A stretch of DNA of 64,000 bases from Dermatophagoides farinae (taxonomy: Eukaryota > Arthropoda > Arachnida > Sarcoptiformes > Pyroglyphidae): positions 7,958,001 to 8,022,000 of the forward strand of contig NC_134677.1 of assembly GCF_024713945.1 (NCBI RefSeq). The letters are read 5' to 3'. A program made the position numbers and the translations under genes. The notes beneath the pieces are model-generated. The model did no database searches, was not told where the DNA came from, and was given only the letters and a program-made list of their open reading frames with translations. Positions 1 to 9,862 of the stretch are shown piece after piece. Each line of letters opens with the position of its first letter. The stretch's first letter is position 1.

Positions 1-465
1 ATTTGAACCATATATACAACACACAACATTGAATGAGTTTGTTTGTTTGTTTTGTTCATTCAAAATTAACCATTGATATCACAAAGATTGTTGTTGTTGT
101 TGTAAATGATGATTATTATACTATGATTGAATTGAAGTATTTTTATTCTTCATTTTAGAATTTTTCTACTATTCTGTGGTTGTTTTCACGTCAAATTTTT
201 TCTTTTATTTTTTTTTGTGAAAAAAACATCTTTCATTCATTCAACTTTATGTTGATTTCTATGAGTGGAAAAATTCGTAAAGAATTTTTTTTTCATCAAA
301 AAAAAAATGTTTGCAGATAACACAACAAAAGAAAAGAAATATGAGAGAAAAAAAAATAAACTCAACCAAGAAGACCATCCATTCATTCATTCATCTATAC
401 AACTACAAAGTCCATTTGGATAATTTATGATTATTACTTTTTGTTGTTATTGGTGAAAAACACTA

Positions 466-490
466 GATGATGATGATGATGATGATGATG
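466..490. repeat. (GAT)8
   Basis: Representative of the commonest trinucleotide in the window. Runs of 4-9 GAT or ATC units recur every 1-2 kb on both strands. Confidence 0.85.
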
Positions 491-1358
491 GAAAAAAAAA
501 GATGAAAAGTCATATTGAAACGGTTAGAAAGATATCATGAAAATACACATAGACAATACCGTTATATATCATTAGAAATGCTCATCGCACACACACATAA
601 AAAACACAAATTTTCATCATCATCATCAAACAAAACAACTGGCTTTTTTTTATCGTGGAAAAAAAACTAATCATCATCATCATCATGAAAACATTTCAAA
701 CAGACATACATCATCATTTTTATCTAATTTGTAACAAAATTTGAAACAAAACAGAAAAAATAACAACGACGATATCTTGAATTTTTTTTTTTTTTTTGAA
801 AAATTTTTTTCTTTTAACCAGAACCAAACAAAAAACAGTACCACATATTGAATTACAATTGCAATTGAACTGGCCAATTGATCAATGGAAATCAATCAAC
901 AATTATGATGATTACTGAATACTGTGAATCTGATAGTAGATAATGATGATGATAATTATCAAATTTTTTTTGTCGTCATCATCATTTTTTTCTTTCTCTC
1001 TTTCTCTGTCTCTCTTGATTTCATTGTTTGGTGATAGATAATTTATCGATAGATAGATAGATAGATATTCTGTGACTGTGCTCTTTGCTACTCAAATTTA
1101 TTTTGCATTCTTTTCCACATTTCATATTGTTTTTTTTTACTGATTTCTCTGCATGTTTCACATTCGGTTTTCATACACACACACACACACACACACAAGA
1201 TAAATTGCTTCGGCTATCAAACACATTCGTTTTTATTTCTTTTGGGTTCCAATCTGATGATATCTCCATGATGTTTTTTTTCCCCTTTTCATTTTTTTTC
1301 TCACTCTTTCGATCATCTGAAACATACATTTCTGTGAGTGTGTGAACGGGTGTAGAAC

Positions 1359-1382
1359 CATCATCATCATCATCATCATCAT
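1359..1382. repeat. (CAT)8
   Basis: Pure CAT run; further CAT runs and (TCTG)n follow within 80 bp. Confidence 0.85.
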
Positions 1383-2082
1383 CGACTAATAGCCTTCGTC
1401 ATCATCATCATCATTGCCATCATCATCATCTTTGTCTGTCTGTCTGTCTGTCTTCGTTTGTAGCCCATTCATTTATATATTCTTTTCTATTTATGTAATG
1501 ATAATAAGTTTAGACACATTATTTTGACATGTGAGATATGGATTTAGAGACATACCATGCACACAACATTTATAAAGAATCAGAATCAGATCAGAATAAA
1601 AGCTTGTATGTTTGTGTGTGTGTGTGTGTGTGTGTGTGGAGACAAGGACGACTCATTAATTCTATATTGAAGCTATGTGTTTCATTTTATTTCATTCATT
1701 TTTATTTTCATGATTTTTTTTGTCTGTTTTTTTCCATTGTATAAATGTGTGTGTGTGTGTGTGTGTGTATTGGTGGTGCCAATTTGATATGCCAAATTCT
1801 GTTTTCTATTGTATTAGAGAGAAAGTGAGATTGAATGAGAGAGAGAGAAAAAATGGCAAATGGCTCTCATCATTCATTTTTCAAATTTATTTCACCCTAT
1901 ACACATTTATAATAAATAAATGTGTAGCATTCCTATTGTTTTAGATTCTGTTTTATTTATTTTTTTTTCGGTCATTCAATTCCATTCACTATTACCTCAT
2001 TTATTCTATATAGAACATACATATAAACAAACGAACGATTTCAATTCTTTTCATCAATTCTCAATACAATGCAACATAGAAT

Positions 2083-2120
2083 GGTCATTTGATTGATTGA
2101 AAGCCTTCAATCAAATGACC
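2083..2120. repeat. 13-bp perfect inverted repeat
   Basis: GGTCATTTGATTG at 2083-2095 and CAATCAAATGACC at 2108-2120. An alternative fold pairs 8 outer and 7 inner bases with a 4-nt bulge and an AGCC loop. No function is evident. Confidence 0.7.
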
Positions 2121-2808
2121 CAAACATTTTTTTTTTATATAGAAAATCGGAAAAAACAATTACCGTCAAATTAAAATACGAGAAATATACATCAAATAAC
2201 AACAAATAATGGAATAATAAAAATGAAACGAGATTAGAATTGTTTGTTGAAATGGATTTTTTTTCTCTGCTTCATTGAATGATCAAAAAAAAAAACAATC
2301 ACAATCGATTTACAATACAAGTCGTGATATATGGCAGCTATCAATAACATTCATGTCAATCTCTCTTGAATTTGGATTTTTTGTTTTCGTTTTCGTCGTT
2401 TTTTTTTGTTTGCCAATCAAACGAAATAAAAATCAAAATGAAAATGGTAATGTCATTATTTGTCAACAGCCATGGGTGAATGCGAGATTGCTTTTTTTTT
2501 TTTTTTTTGTTTGTTTCCTAATACTTTTACAGACTTGAAAGCCAGAGAATGAGGGAGTTTTACTTTATTACTTTGGTTTATATTTTGTCAGACAAATCAA
2601 TTGTTTTTTTAGTTTTCTGTCACATAAATTATTGATTTTTATTGTCCAGATTAAAATGAATGAATTTAAAACTTTTTTTTTTGTTTTATTTCTCTTTGAT
2701 TTTTGTCCTGATTGATTGATTTGAAAATTTTTGTGTTTGAAATGATTATGTGTGTGTGTGTGTGTGAATGTGAAGAAAAAATTTAAAATTTTTTTCCAAA
2801 CAAATACT

Positions 2809-2817
2809 GCCATCTAT
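2809..2817 (+). promoter_or_regulatory. GCCATCTAT motif, copy 1
   Basis: Contained in CTGCCATCTATC, a 12-mer repeated exactly at 8647-8658. It includes the GCCAT core bound by PHO/YY1-type factors. The factor here is unknown. Confidence 0.25.
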
Positions 2818-4590
2818 CCATGATTGGTGACACTTTTTTGTATTTTGTATTTTTTTTTCTACACATTGTGAATTTGTTGTTTGCTGCCACAAAACATTCA
2901 CATCACATCACACACAAAGATCATCCAAAAAAAAAAAAAAAAACAAAAACATGTATTTTTTTCAGTAAAAATAAAACAAAAAAATGAATGGCAATATTAA
3001 TGATGATTACATTTTTTTTCTCTTTTTGTTTGTTTTTTTGTTTTGGATGATTCTGGCAATGATGATGATGATGATGATGAGAATTAGAATCGAAGAAGAT
3101 TCCTGCCTGCCTGCCTTGTTTTTTTTGTTATTCTTGTTCATTTTCTTTTCGTACAGAGATACATAATTCTTTTTAATAAATAAAAATTACATACAAAAAC
3201 TTAACAGAAAAGTGGATGAGAGAGAAAAAAAGTGTAAAAGTTTTGTTGTTGTTGTTGTCGTTTTTGAATGAATAGGGAAAAAAATTTAAATAATTTAAAA
3301 CTTAATTTATTAACCCTGTAGCAGTAGTCTGTATGAACAACAACAAACAGATATTTATACAAATGAAACATAACTGCTGTAAACAAAAAAAAAAAATTTT
3401 TTTTTCCTTCTATTTCCTGACTTTTATTTGCATTTTTTTTCTGGTTCGGACAAAAGAAATGTATGGCATACACGCACACACACACACAAAAGTTTGGACC
3501 ATAAGATAGAATATGGAGCGTAGAGAGAGAGAAAAAAAATCTGATGATGATCATCATCATTATAATCATCATAGATCACACATTGGATGCTTCATATAAT
3601 GATGATGATTATGATGATTATTATTATTACAGAGATCCAACACTTGGTTACATTCATCCATTCTATCTATCTTTTTTTATCCTGGTCTCTGTGTGTGTGT
3701 GTGTAGAATTTTTGTTCAAAAAAAAAGAATTAGAAAAGGGGGATATGATGATGATGATGATATTGGTGATGGTGGTGGTTCAAAACAAACAAATGAATGG
3801 ACAAGGGGATGAAAACAGTCATGGATACAACAACAACGCCACCGCCACCACCACCACACCAGAAAAAATACCAACAACAACAACAACAAATGATTCACTC
3901 TCATTCTCTCGGTGTGACATTTGAAATATGAGTGTTATTATTTTTAATGACTTTTGGCACCAGAATAAAAAAGAAAAAAAATTCATACATTCAAAATACA
4001 CATCTTCAACACCACCACTATATATATATTTATGTTGTGTGTGTGTGTGTTATATATCGCCTACATAAGAATGAATGGCTTCAAATGTGAATCAACCCCC
4101 CTCCACCACCACCAGAAAAAAAATAAATAATATAAACACACACACACACTATACAACAAATGAATGTTGATGATGATGATGATTTCATAGAATGAATGAA
4201 TGAAACCACCAAACAAATAACCAGAAAAAAAACAGCAACAAACAACATGGCCAAAATGAAAAAAAAAATAAAGTTGAGAAATGAGAAATATGAATATTTT
4301 TTTTCAAATATTTATGTCATTATAAATTTCAATGATGATTATGCTGGTGATGATGATGAGAATTGTTCAAATAATTTTGTTCAAGAATAAAAAAGTGAAC
4401 AAGGGGAATGAAAAAATAGTCTCAGTGTCTGTCTGTGTATATTTGATAAAAGGAATCCTTATTGTTAAATTAGATTTGTTTTGCTTGATTCTATCTTCCA
4501 TAACAACAACAACAACAAAAAATTAGTTATGATTCCAAGATTCTTTGTTGAACCAAAAAAAAAAAGAAAAAAAAAGTTTGAAATGAAATA

Positions 4591-4863
4591 CTAAATTCTT
4601 TGCGAAAAGTAAAGAAATACGATCATCAGTGGAAAAAGTTTCTGTATTTTTTTTGTGAATTCTTGAAGAAATTTTTTCATTTTGATATGATTTTTTTTTC
4701 GCTCCATCAATGAATTAATCATCAATTTTGAATATTTTGGAAACTTTTTGCCCATTTTTGTTTTCTCTCGAATCTCGACTATTGATGATGATGATGATGA
4801 TGAATAATGAGTAGAATTGGTGAATGGAAACGAAATCATTGGTTTTTTTTTCTCACATTGCAT
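4591..4863 (-). other. Candidate 90-residue basic frame (low confidence)
   Basis: ATG frame with few homopolymer-derived runs apart from S7. The second half is Lys-rich and mixed (MGKKFPKYSKLMINSLMERK), ending in a hydrophobic patch and SQRI. No splice evidence and no family recognised. It may be chance in AT-rich sequence. Confidence 0.15.
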
Positions 4864-5406
4864 GAATGGATAAATGATGATGATTTATAAATCGATTCAC
4901 AAAACAAGCAAACAAAGAATAAGACCAAAAAAAAGGATTCAATTTCATATGATTCCGCCCCATCATCGTCATCTATATTCCGAATTTTTTTTCTTTTTTG
5001 GTTTCAATCTAATGAAATGATGATGATGATGATGGAATAATAACCAACCAAAAATTGTCCAAAAATTTTTGTCATTGTTGTTTTGCGATCGGATTGTTTG
5101 TTCGTTCGTTATCAGCATGATTTTTGCACCAATAAACAAATCTTTTTGGTTTTTTTTGTTTGGTTTGCGTTTGAATCGAGAATAATGATTTTTTTCTGTC
5201 TTTACTCATGATGATGTGACTGATGCATCAATTTGTTTCCTCCAGTTTTTTTTCCAGCCATAAAAATACCAGTTCCTAGGTCAACCAATATATAATAAAC
5301 ATCAACCAACCAACGAATCATTATTAATAATAATAATAATAATCATGTACATCGTGTATATGTAAATTGATTGTGATTGTCAATTTTTCTTTCTTTTTTC
5401 ATTCAT

Positions 5407-5703
5407 TCATTCATTTGACAACAACAGTAGTTGTGTGTGTGTGTGTTTTTTTTCTGAATTTCCAGGGTCGTCGTCGTTGTTGTTTTTTTTTCTCATTGGC
5501 CAACCCTTTTTTTTCGTTGTTTGTTTGTTTGTTGCGATGCATACTGCATCCGCCATTCTCATCATCATCATCATCATCGTCGTCGTCGTCGTCGTCGTTT
5601 TACATCCACCCATGGAACCATCATCATCATCATTGTTTCCGTGAGCGATTCCGACAACAAAAACAAGAAGAAGAAAAAAAAATCCGAAAATCATGTATAG
5701 CAT
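5407..5703 (-). other. Candidate small secreted protein frame (low confidence)
   Basis: A 98-residue ATG frame opens with a classic signal-peptide layout: MLYMIF, a hydrophobic FFFLLLVFVV core, then GIAHG as a plausible cleavage site near residue 22. The remainder is low complexity (NNDDDD, T7, M6, NNNDDD), with two cysteines early and a Lys-rich middle. The opposite strand is also open over the same stretch, because CGT/TCA/TCG repeats lack stops, and a good acceptor (CTGAATTTCCAG) ends at about 5466 on that strand. So the strand, and whether it codes at all, are unresolved. Confidence 0.2.
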
Positions 5704-6717
5704 GTATATTTTTTTTCTTCTCTTTCTCTCGGGTTGGATGATAAATGATTTTCACTTTCATTTTCATTTTTTTTTTGCTTCCCTTTTTCAAATAAATGTC
5801 GAACGACGATGAACAACGAAATGACCCTTTTTTCGATTTGGTTTGTTTTTTTTTTTTTTTTTTGGTTGATTCCAACAAAAAACAAAAAAAACAACCATCG
5901 TCACCATTAATCCAAAAAAATGAGATTAAAATTAATTCATTTTTGTTTCACATGTTACGGTACGGTATTCTTATTCTCGGTATTATGATGCAAATTACCA
6001 AGATTTACATAAGGATATTGTAGATGATTATTATGTAGTGAAGAAAAAAAAATTCATGCATTTCTCATTCATTTTCTATTCTTGGTGAAATTCTTCTTTT
6101 TTTTATCTTCAAACAAAATATAAATCACAATGTTCGTGTTTAATATCATCATCATCATCAACATCATTGTGTTTTAACATTAACAAAAAAAAAACAACAT
6201 GATGATGATGAAGATGAATGAAAGAATGTCGAATTATTAGACGGATGGATGAATGGAACAAAAACATCACGAACTTGGATGAAACAAACAAAACAAAACA
6301 AAAAAAAAACAAATCCAACATTTTTTTTCACCTAAATTGTTGTTTATCACGAATTGAATAATGTTGTAATCAGTGAAAGGTCCACATGAGAAGAAGAAGA
6401 AAAACTTTTTTTCCCGTTTTGTTTTATTTCCCGTCTGGTATCAATGTTCCCCACACACAACAACAATGGCAAATATGGAATTCATCTGAAAATCCATAGG
6501 TAAAAAAAAATAAAAATAAAAATAAAAGGAAATTCACAAAGTCAAACAAACAATTTATCATAAATTGATTTTATGTAAATAAATGCAAGAGAGAGAGAGA
6601 GAGAAATTTAATAATAATTAATCGTAATTTGATATGGTCGTCGGTAAGGAAAACCCTCTCTCTCTCTCTCTGCAATAAAAAAAAATGTATCGATCATTTA
6701 TCGATATGCATTTTGTT

Positions 6718-6746
6718 TTCTCATAACCGCGTACAGGTTGTGAGAA
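6718..6746. repeat. 11-bp stem with one G-U pair
   Basis: TTCTCATAACC (6718-6728) against GGTTGTGAGAA (6736-6746), with a loop containing GCGTACA. Confidence 0.5.
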
Positions 6747-8586
6747 TGTTAATGACATGTTTTTTTTCTCGGCTTTTGTATAAAAAAAAGTAAAAGTGAA
6801 AAACATTTTGCTTGTTTTAACCAAATGTAATTTGATACTGGACAACATTTGTGGCAAAAAAAAATATGTATTTTTATTTTTCTCACATTCATTCATGCAA
6901 GGTCATCGATTTGATTTTTGTTTTTTTTTCAAATAAAATTTTTCATCTAGGTCTTATGAAGGTTATTTTCCAAAGAAAGAAAGAAAAAAAGACCTTCTGA
7001 ATACTAATGTAATCGATGGATGAATTCAATTTTTTTTCAGTAGAAATATCATCATCATCATAATGAATTTCATTCAAATTAAGAGTTTATAAAAGTTTTT
7101 CCAACAGCTTCAGGGGCATCATTATCAACCATATACATACAGATGAACAAAATATTAGATCATTTAAAGTAATTTGTGCTCGATTGTCTTGATTATCATC
7201 ATCATCATCATCATCATCAATGGAAGATTGCCTCAATGGTAATGTGTGTGATTGACTTTTTCATTCAATTGATGATCCATGATTCATTTTCTAAAACAGT
7301 TTATATTGCAAGGATAATTTGATTTTTTTTTTGTTTTTTTTTTCATTGCTGCTCTCATTATCATTATTATTTTCAAAATGATTACAGAAAACCTATTTAT
7401 TCTCATTTAGATTAGAAAATTTTTCTTCTGTGTAGAATATTTGTTGCTGATATCAATGAACAGAAAAAATCGATCCACCTTTGTTATCCAGGATTTTTGT
7501 AAAAAAATACAAAAAAAAAAATCAAAACGCACATAGAGAATCATAATATAAACAACATCGATAGAGCGATTATTCAAAATAATGATTTTCAACCATTATA
7601 TAAATATATATCTAGCCAGTGTTTGTTTGTTTGTTTGAATTTTGTTCTGTTTTTATTATCATCATCATCATATCTATTTTTTTTTGTTGGATGAAAAAAA
7701 ATGAAAATTTTCATCGTGCCAAATGATGAGGCTATAATGATGATGATGCACACTAATTAACTTTTTTTTTTTGCTGCTTGACTTGTTCGTGTCACAATTA
7801 AACATACACACACATACATGCACAGATAGAATATTCTGAAATGTTTTTCTTTTCCCATGTAATGAATCTAAATGGCTGTACATACCCATAGAATTATAAA
7901 TCCACATACAACATACACACAGACTATTGAAAATGAACGAATTTATCGATTATTATGGATCATCATCATCGTCCTCTTGCAGATGATACGATAATGTTCG
8001 ATCATCATAAATGGCAATGGAGCCCAAATCAAACATTAATTGAATGAATGAATGAACAAAACACTAAATTCAAAGACTAAAAATATTGAGAAAAATGAAA
8101 ATAGAAAAAAAATAATCATTACATTACATTATCTTGTATAGAATTTCTCATTTTTTTTTCGTTCGCTTAGGTTTATCCATTGGATTTTTCTCCATTTGTT
8201 TGGATGTTATGTAGCAGCAAAATTAATGTCTGGTTGTTGTTGTTGTTGTTGTTGTTGTTATGCATTATACAGACATTAAATTTAATTCATTTTTAATCTT
8301 ATCATATATAATAATGATGAACAGAACAGGAAAACAAAAATAAGTACAAACGGTGATTTGAAATGGCTTGAAATGAACTATTTTTTTGGGGGGGTTTCTT
8401 CTTCGTCATGCATATATTGGTCGTTTTCATTCATTCATTCATTCATTTCTGGCTTTTTTTCCATTCAGTTTGTTGATCACAATTGATGTTATATATGTGA
8501 TTATGATGATGATGTTTAGTTAATCTTTGGAGTTGAGAATTTTTTTTTTTTTTTTAGTCATATGTGTGTATATGATCGTCGATTAT

Positions 8587-8598
8587 TAACCGCGGTTA
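8587..8598. repeat. 12-bp perfect palindrome TAACCGCGGTTA
   Basis: Perfect palindrome with a CGCG centre in a CpG-poor region, about 430 bp upstream of the NATD1-like start. AACCGC half sites resemble Runt-type cores. Function is not shown. Confidence 0.3.
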
Positions 8599-8648
8599 TA
8601 AATGTGATCTCTAAAATTGAACCCATGTGTTTGCATTCATACACTGCT

Positions 8649-8657
8649 GCCATCTAT
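8649..8657 (+). promoter_or_regulatory. GCCATCTAT motif, copy 2, upstream of the NATD1-like gene
   Basis: Same CTGCCATCTATC 12-mer as near 2809, about 370 bp upstream of the NATD1-like start. It sits in a microsatellite-poor stretch (8,570-8,690) that also holds the palindrome TAACCGCGGTTA at 8587-8598. Confidence 0.3.
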
Positions 8658-8868
8658 CAATGGATCCATAGAACTGAGAAACAAGTTGTAAACAAAAAAA
8701 AAATTATTACGCATTTTCATATAATGTGTGTGTGTGTTTGTGTGTGATGAAAACTTGTTTTTTATTTTCATGTCATGTCATTCAATTTTATGTGATCACG
8801 TGTTAGTCACCTTGAACAGACAAGGATTTTTATTTTTTTTTTTAATTTTTGTTTTTTCATTCAATTTC

Positions 8869-9023
8869 AACTCTCTCTCTCTCTCTCTTCATTCACACAT
8901 ACACAAAGATATACAGTTATACACATAAAATTTATAATAATATTTGTCATTCGACATTCAAAACGATCGTACATCATATTCATAACAACAACAACAACAA
9001 CAACATAAACAAACGCAAAAAAA
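8869..9023 (+). promoter_or_regulatory. Possible core promoter and 5' leader of the NATD1-like gene
   Basis: A (CT)n tract at about 8873-8888 is followed by TATACA at 8917-8922 and, about 30 bp later, TCATTC at 8947-8952, which fits the arthropod initiator TCAKTY. An (AAC)n run at about 8984-9004 precedes the ATG, whose context is A-rich. In DNA this AT-rich a TATA-like string is common by chance, so the assignment is tentative. It would give a 5' leader of about 75 nt. Confidence 0.25.
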
Positions 9024-9611
9024 ATGTTACATAAATTTCGATTTCCATCATTTATAATGAATGGAAACTTTTATACCATCATTAAAAATAATAATAATAA
9101 TCATTTTCAATCGATTAGATTGATGTCGATTGCCAAAAATGTTGATCAAGTATCGCCATCATCATCGGATACAGCATTCAAAATTGAACATGATGTTAAA
9201 CAACAAAAATTTCGTATAAACTTTGACCCAGGTACGTGTGTACCCGCACAGTTTGTTTGTTTACATTTGTTTTAAATTCTTGTTTTCCATTTTTTTTTGT
9301 CTGCAGACAATGAAGCATTCATTAAATATGAACGTCTTGGCAATAATGAAGTATTGTTACACCATACTGAAGTACCGGAACAATTTCGTAGTACTGGTAT
9401 TGCAAAAAATTTAGCAATGGTAATTATTTGTTGTTGTTGTTTTCACAGTTTCGATTAATTTTTTGTTTTTTTGTTTATCAATTTGCAACAAAAAAAAAAA
9501 CAACAATAGGAAGCATTCAAACATTTTGATGATACACAACAGAAAATGATCATCACTTGTACATATCTACAAAAAGTGGATAAAAAACGTAAAAATGTTG
9601 TTGTCAATTGA
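9024..9611 (+). CDS. NATD1: NATD1-like GNAT-fold acetyltransferase domain protein (3 exons)
   Basis: Three exons, 9024-9231, 9307-9419 and 9510-9611, encode 140 residues ending in TGA. The introns are 9232-9306 (GTACGT...CTGCAG, phase 1, splitting the codon of D70) and 9420-9509 (GTAATT...AATAG, phase 0, after M107). Residues 52-140 match the small single-domain GNAT family of vertebrate NATD1 and bacterial YjdJ-type proteins. Visible hallmarks are the FKIEHD start of the first strand, HTEVP at 89-93, the acetyl-CoA loop R-S-T-G-I-A at 97-102 (R/Q-x-x-G-x-G/A pattern) and C-T-Y-L-Q-K at 124-129. The human protein is about 113 residues; the extra length here is N-terminal. Residues 1-40 contain no D or E but have K4, R6, K21, R32 and K37, and an N5 run, so a mitochondrial presequence is possible. 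M12 or M34 could be alternative starts. Family members are predicted N-acetyltransferases with poorly known substrates. No operon-like neighbour is visible. The family call is from recognised motifs, not from a search. Confidence 0.9.
9232..9306 (+). other. Intron 1 of the NATD1-like gene
   Basis: 75 bp, GT-AG. The donor is CAG|GTACGT and the acceptor is TTTTTTTTGTCTGCAG. Removing it joins FDP to DNEAF and restores the GNAT frame, while reading through gives an unrelated tail that stops after about 14 residues. The length sets the scale for introns expected elsewhere in the window. Confidence 0.9.
9420..9509 (+). other. Intron 2 of the NATD1-like gene
   Basis: 90 bp, GT-AG, phase 0. The donor is ATG|GTAATT. 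The acceptor is ACAACAATAG after an A-rich rather than pyrimidine-rich tract, so it is a weak acceptor. Splicing joins KNLAM to EAFKHF, in register with the family. Confidence 0.88.
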
Positions 9612-9713
9612 ACCCGGTGTTAATAGAGATTATTTGTTATTTGTTGCCTAACCACCCACACCACCACCACCCCAGTCCTGCAATGTAATTTGGATTGATT
9701 GATACAAAAAAAA

Positions 9714-9719
9714 AATAAA
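9714..9719 (+). terminator. Polyadenylation signal AATAAA, proximal
   Basis: AATAAA lies about 100 nt after the NATD1-like stop codon. The hexamer is frequent in this AT-rich sequence, so position relative to the gene is the only support. Confidence 0.4.
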
Positions 9720-9824
9720 ACATGTGCTTCCAAAATATTTGTGGCCAATATATATAGATCAATCAATAATAATAATTCAACTTTAAATGACAGAAAAAAA
9801 TTCGTTTTGTTGTTTTTCTGAAGC

Positions 9825-9830
9825 AATAAA
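9825..9830 (+). terminator. Polyadenylation signal AATAAA, distal
   Basis: A second AATAAA lies about 215 nt after the stop, just before a GCCATCTAT-type motif at 9854. Either signal, or both, could be used. Confidence 0.35.
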
Positions 9831-9853
9831 AAAAATATTTCCAATCATCGCCA

Positions 9854-9862
9854 ATAGATGGC
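9854..9862 (-). promoter_or_regulatory. GCCATCTAT motif, copy 3, inverted, downstream of the NATD1-like gene
   Basis: Reads ATAGATGGC on the + strand, inside CCAATAGATGGCGC. It lies 24 bp past the distal AATAAA. The AGATGGCGC core resembles CTCF-type sites described in insects, which is only a likeness. Confidence 0.3.

Larger units (their letters stand above)
1..4590. other. Gene-free stretch, microsatellites
   Basis: No recognisable gene. Holds (GAT)n, (CA)n at 1175-1197, GATA at 1048-1067, (TG)n near 1611 and 1747, the 2083-2120 hairpin and GCCATCTAT copy 1. The open frame at 3544-3924 mixes DNDDDY and T-rich repeats. An AT-rich acceptor-like ATTATTACAG at about 3632 inside it is the only splice-like signal. 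Confidence 0.6.
4864..8868. other. Gene-free stretch, microsatellites
   Basis: Apart from the candidate at 5407-5703 I see no gene. A polypyrimidine acceptor (TTTTTTTTCCAG) near 5260 is followed by a short frame ending in TAA that overlaps AATAAA. A high-complexity patch at 7083-7175 is open in several frames but too short to judge. (GTT)n at 8232-8259 and a G7 run at 8388-8394 are also present. Confidence 0.6.

Noticed and set aside
3544-3924. 126-residue frame with DNDDDY and T-rich segments
   Set aside because: Ile, Asp, Tyr, Met and Thr runs translate GAT/ATT/ACC microsatellites. The acceptor inside it leads only into a CVCV run.
7083-7175. Possible coding patch, e.g. FPTASGASLSTIYIQMNKIL on + or VDNDAPEAVGKTFINS on -
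   Set aside because: Several frames on both strands look equally protein-like, each is under 30 codons, and no matching splice sites or start fix one of them.
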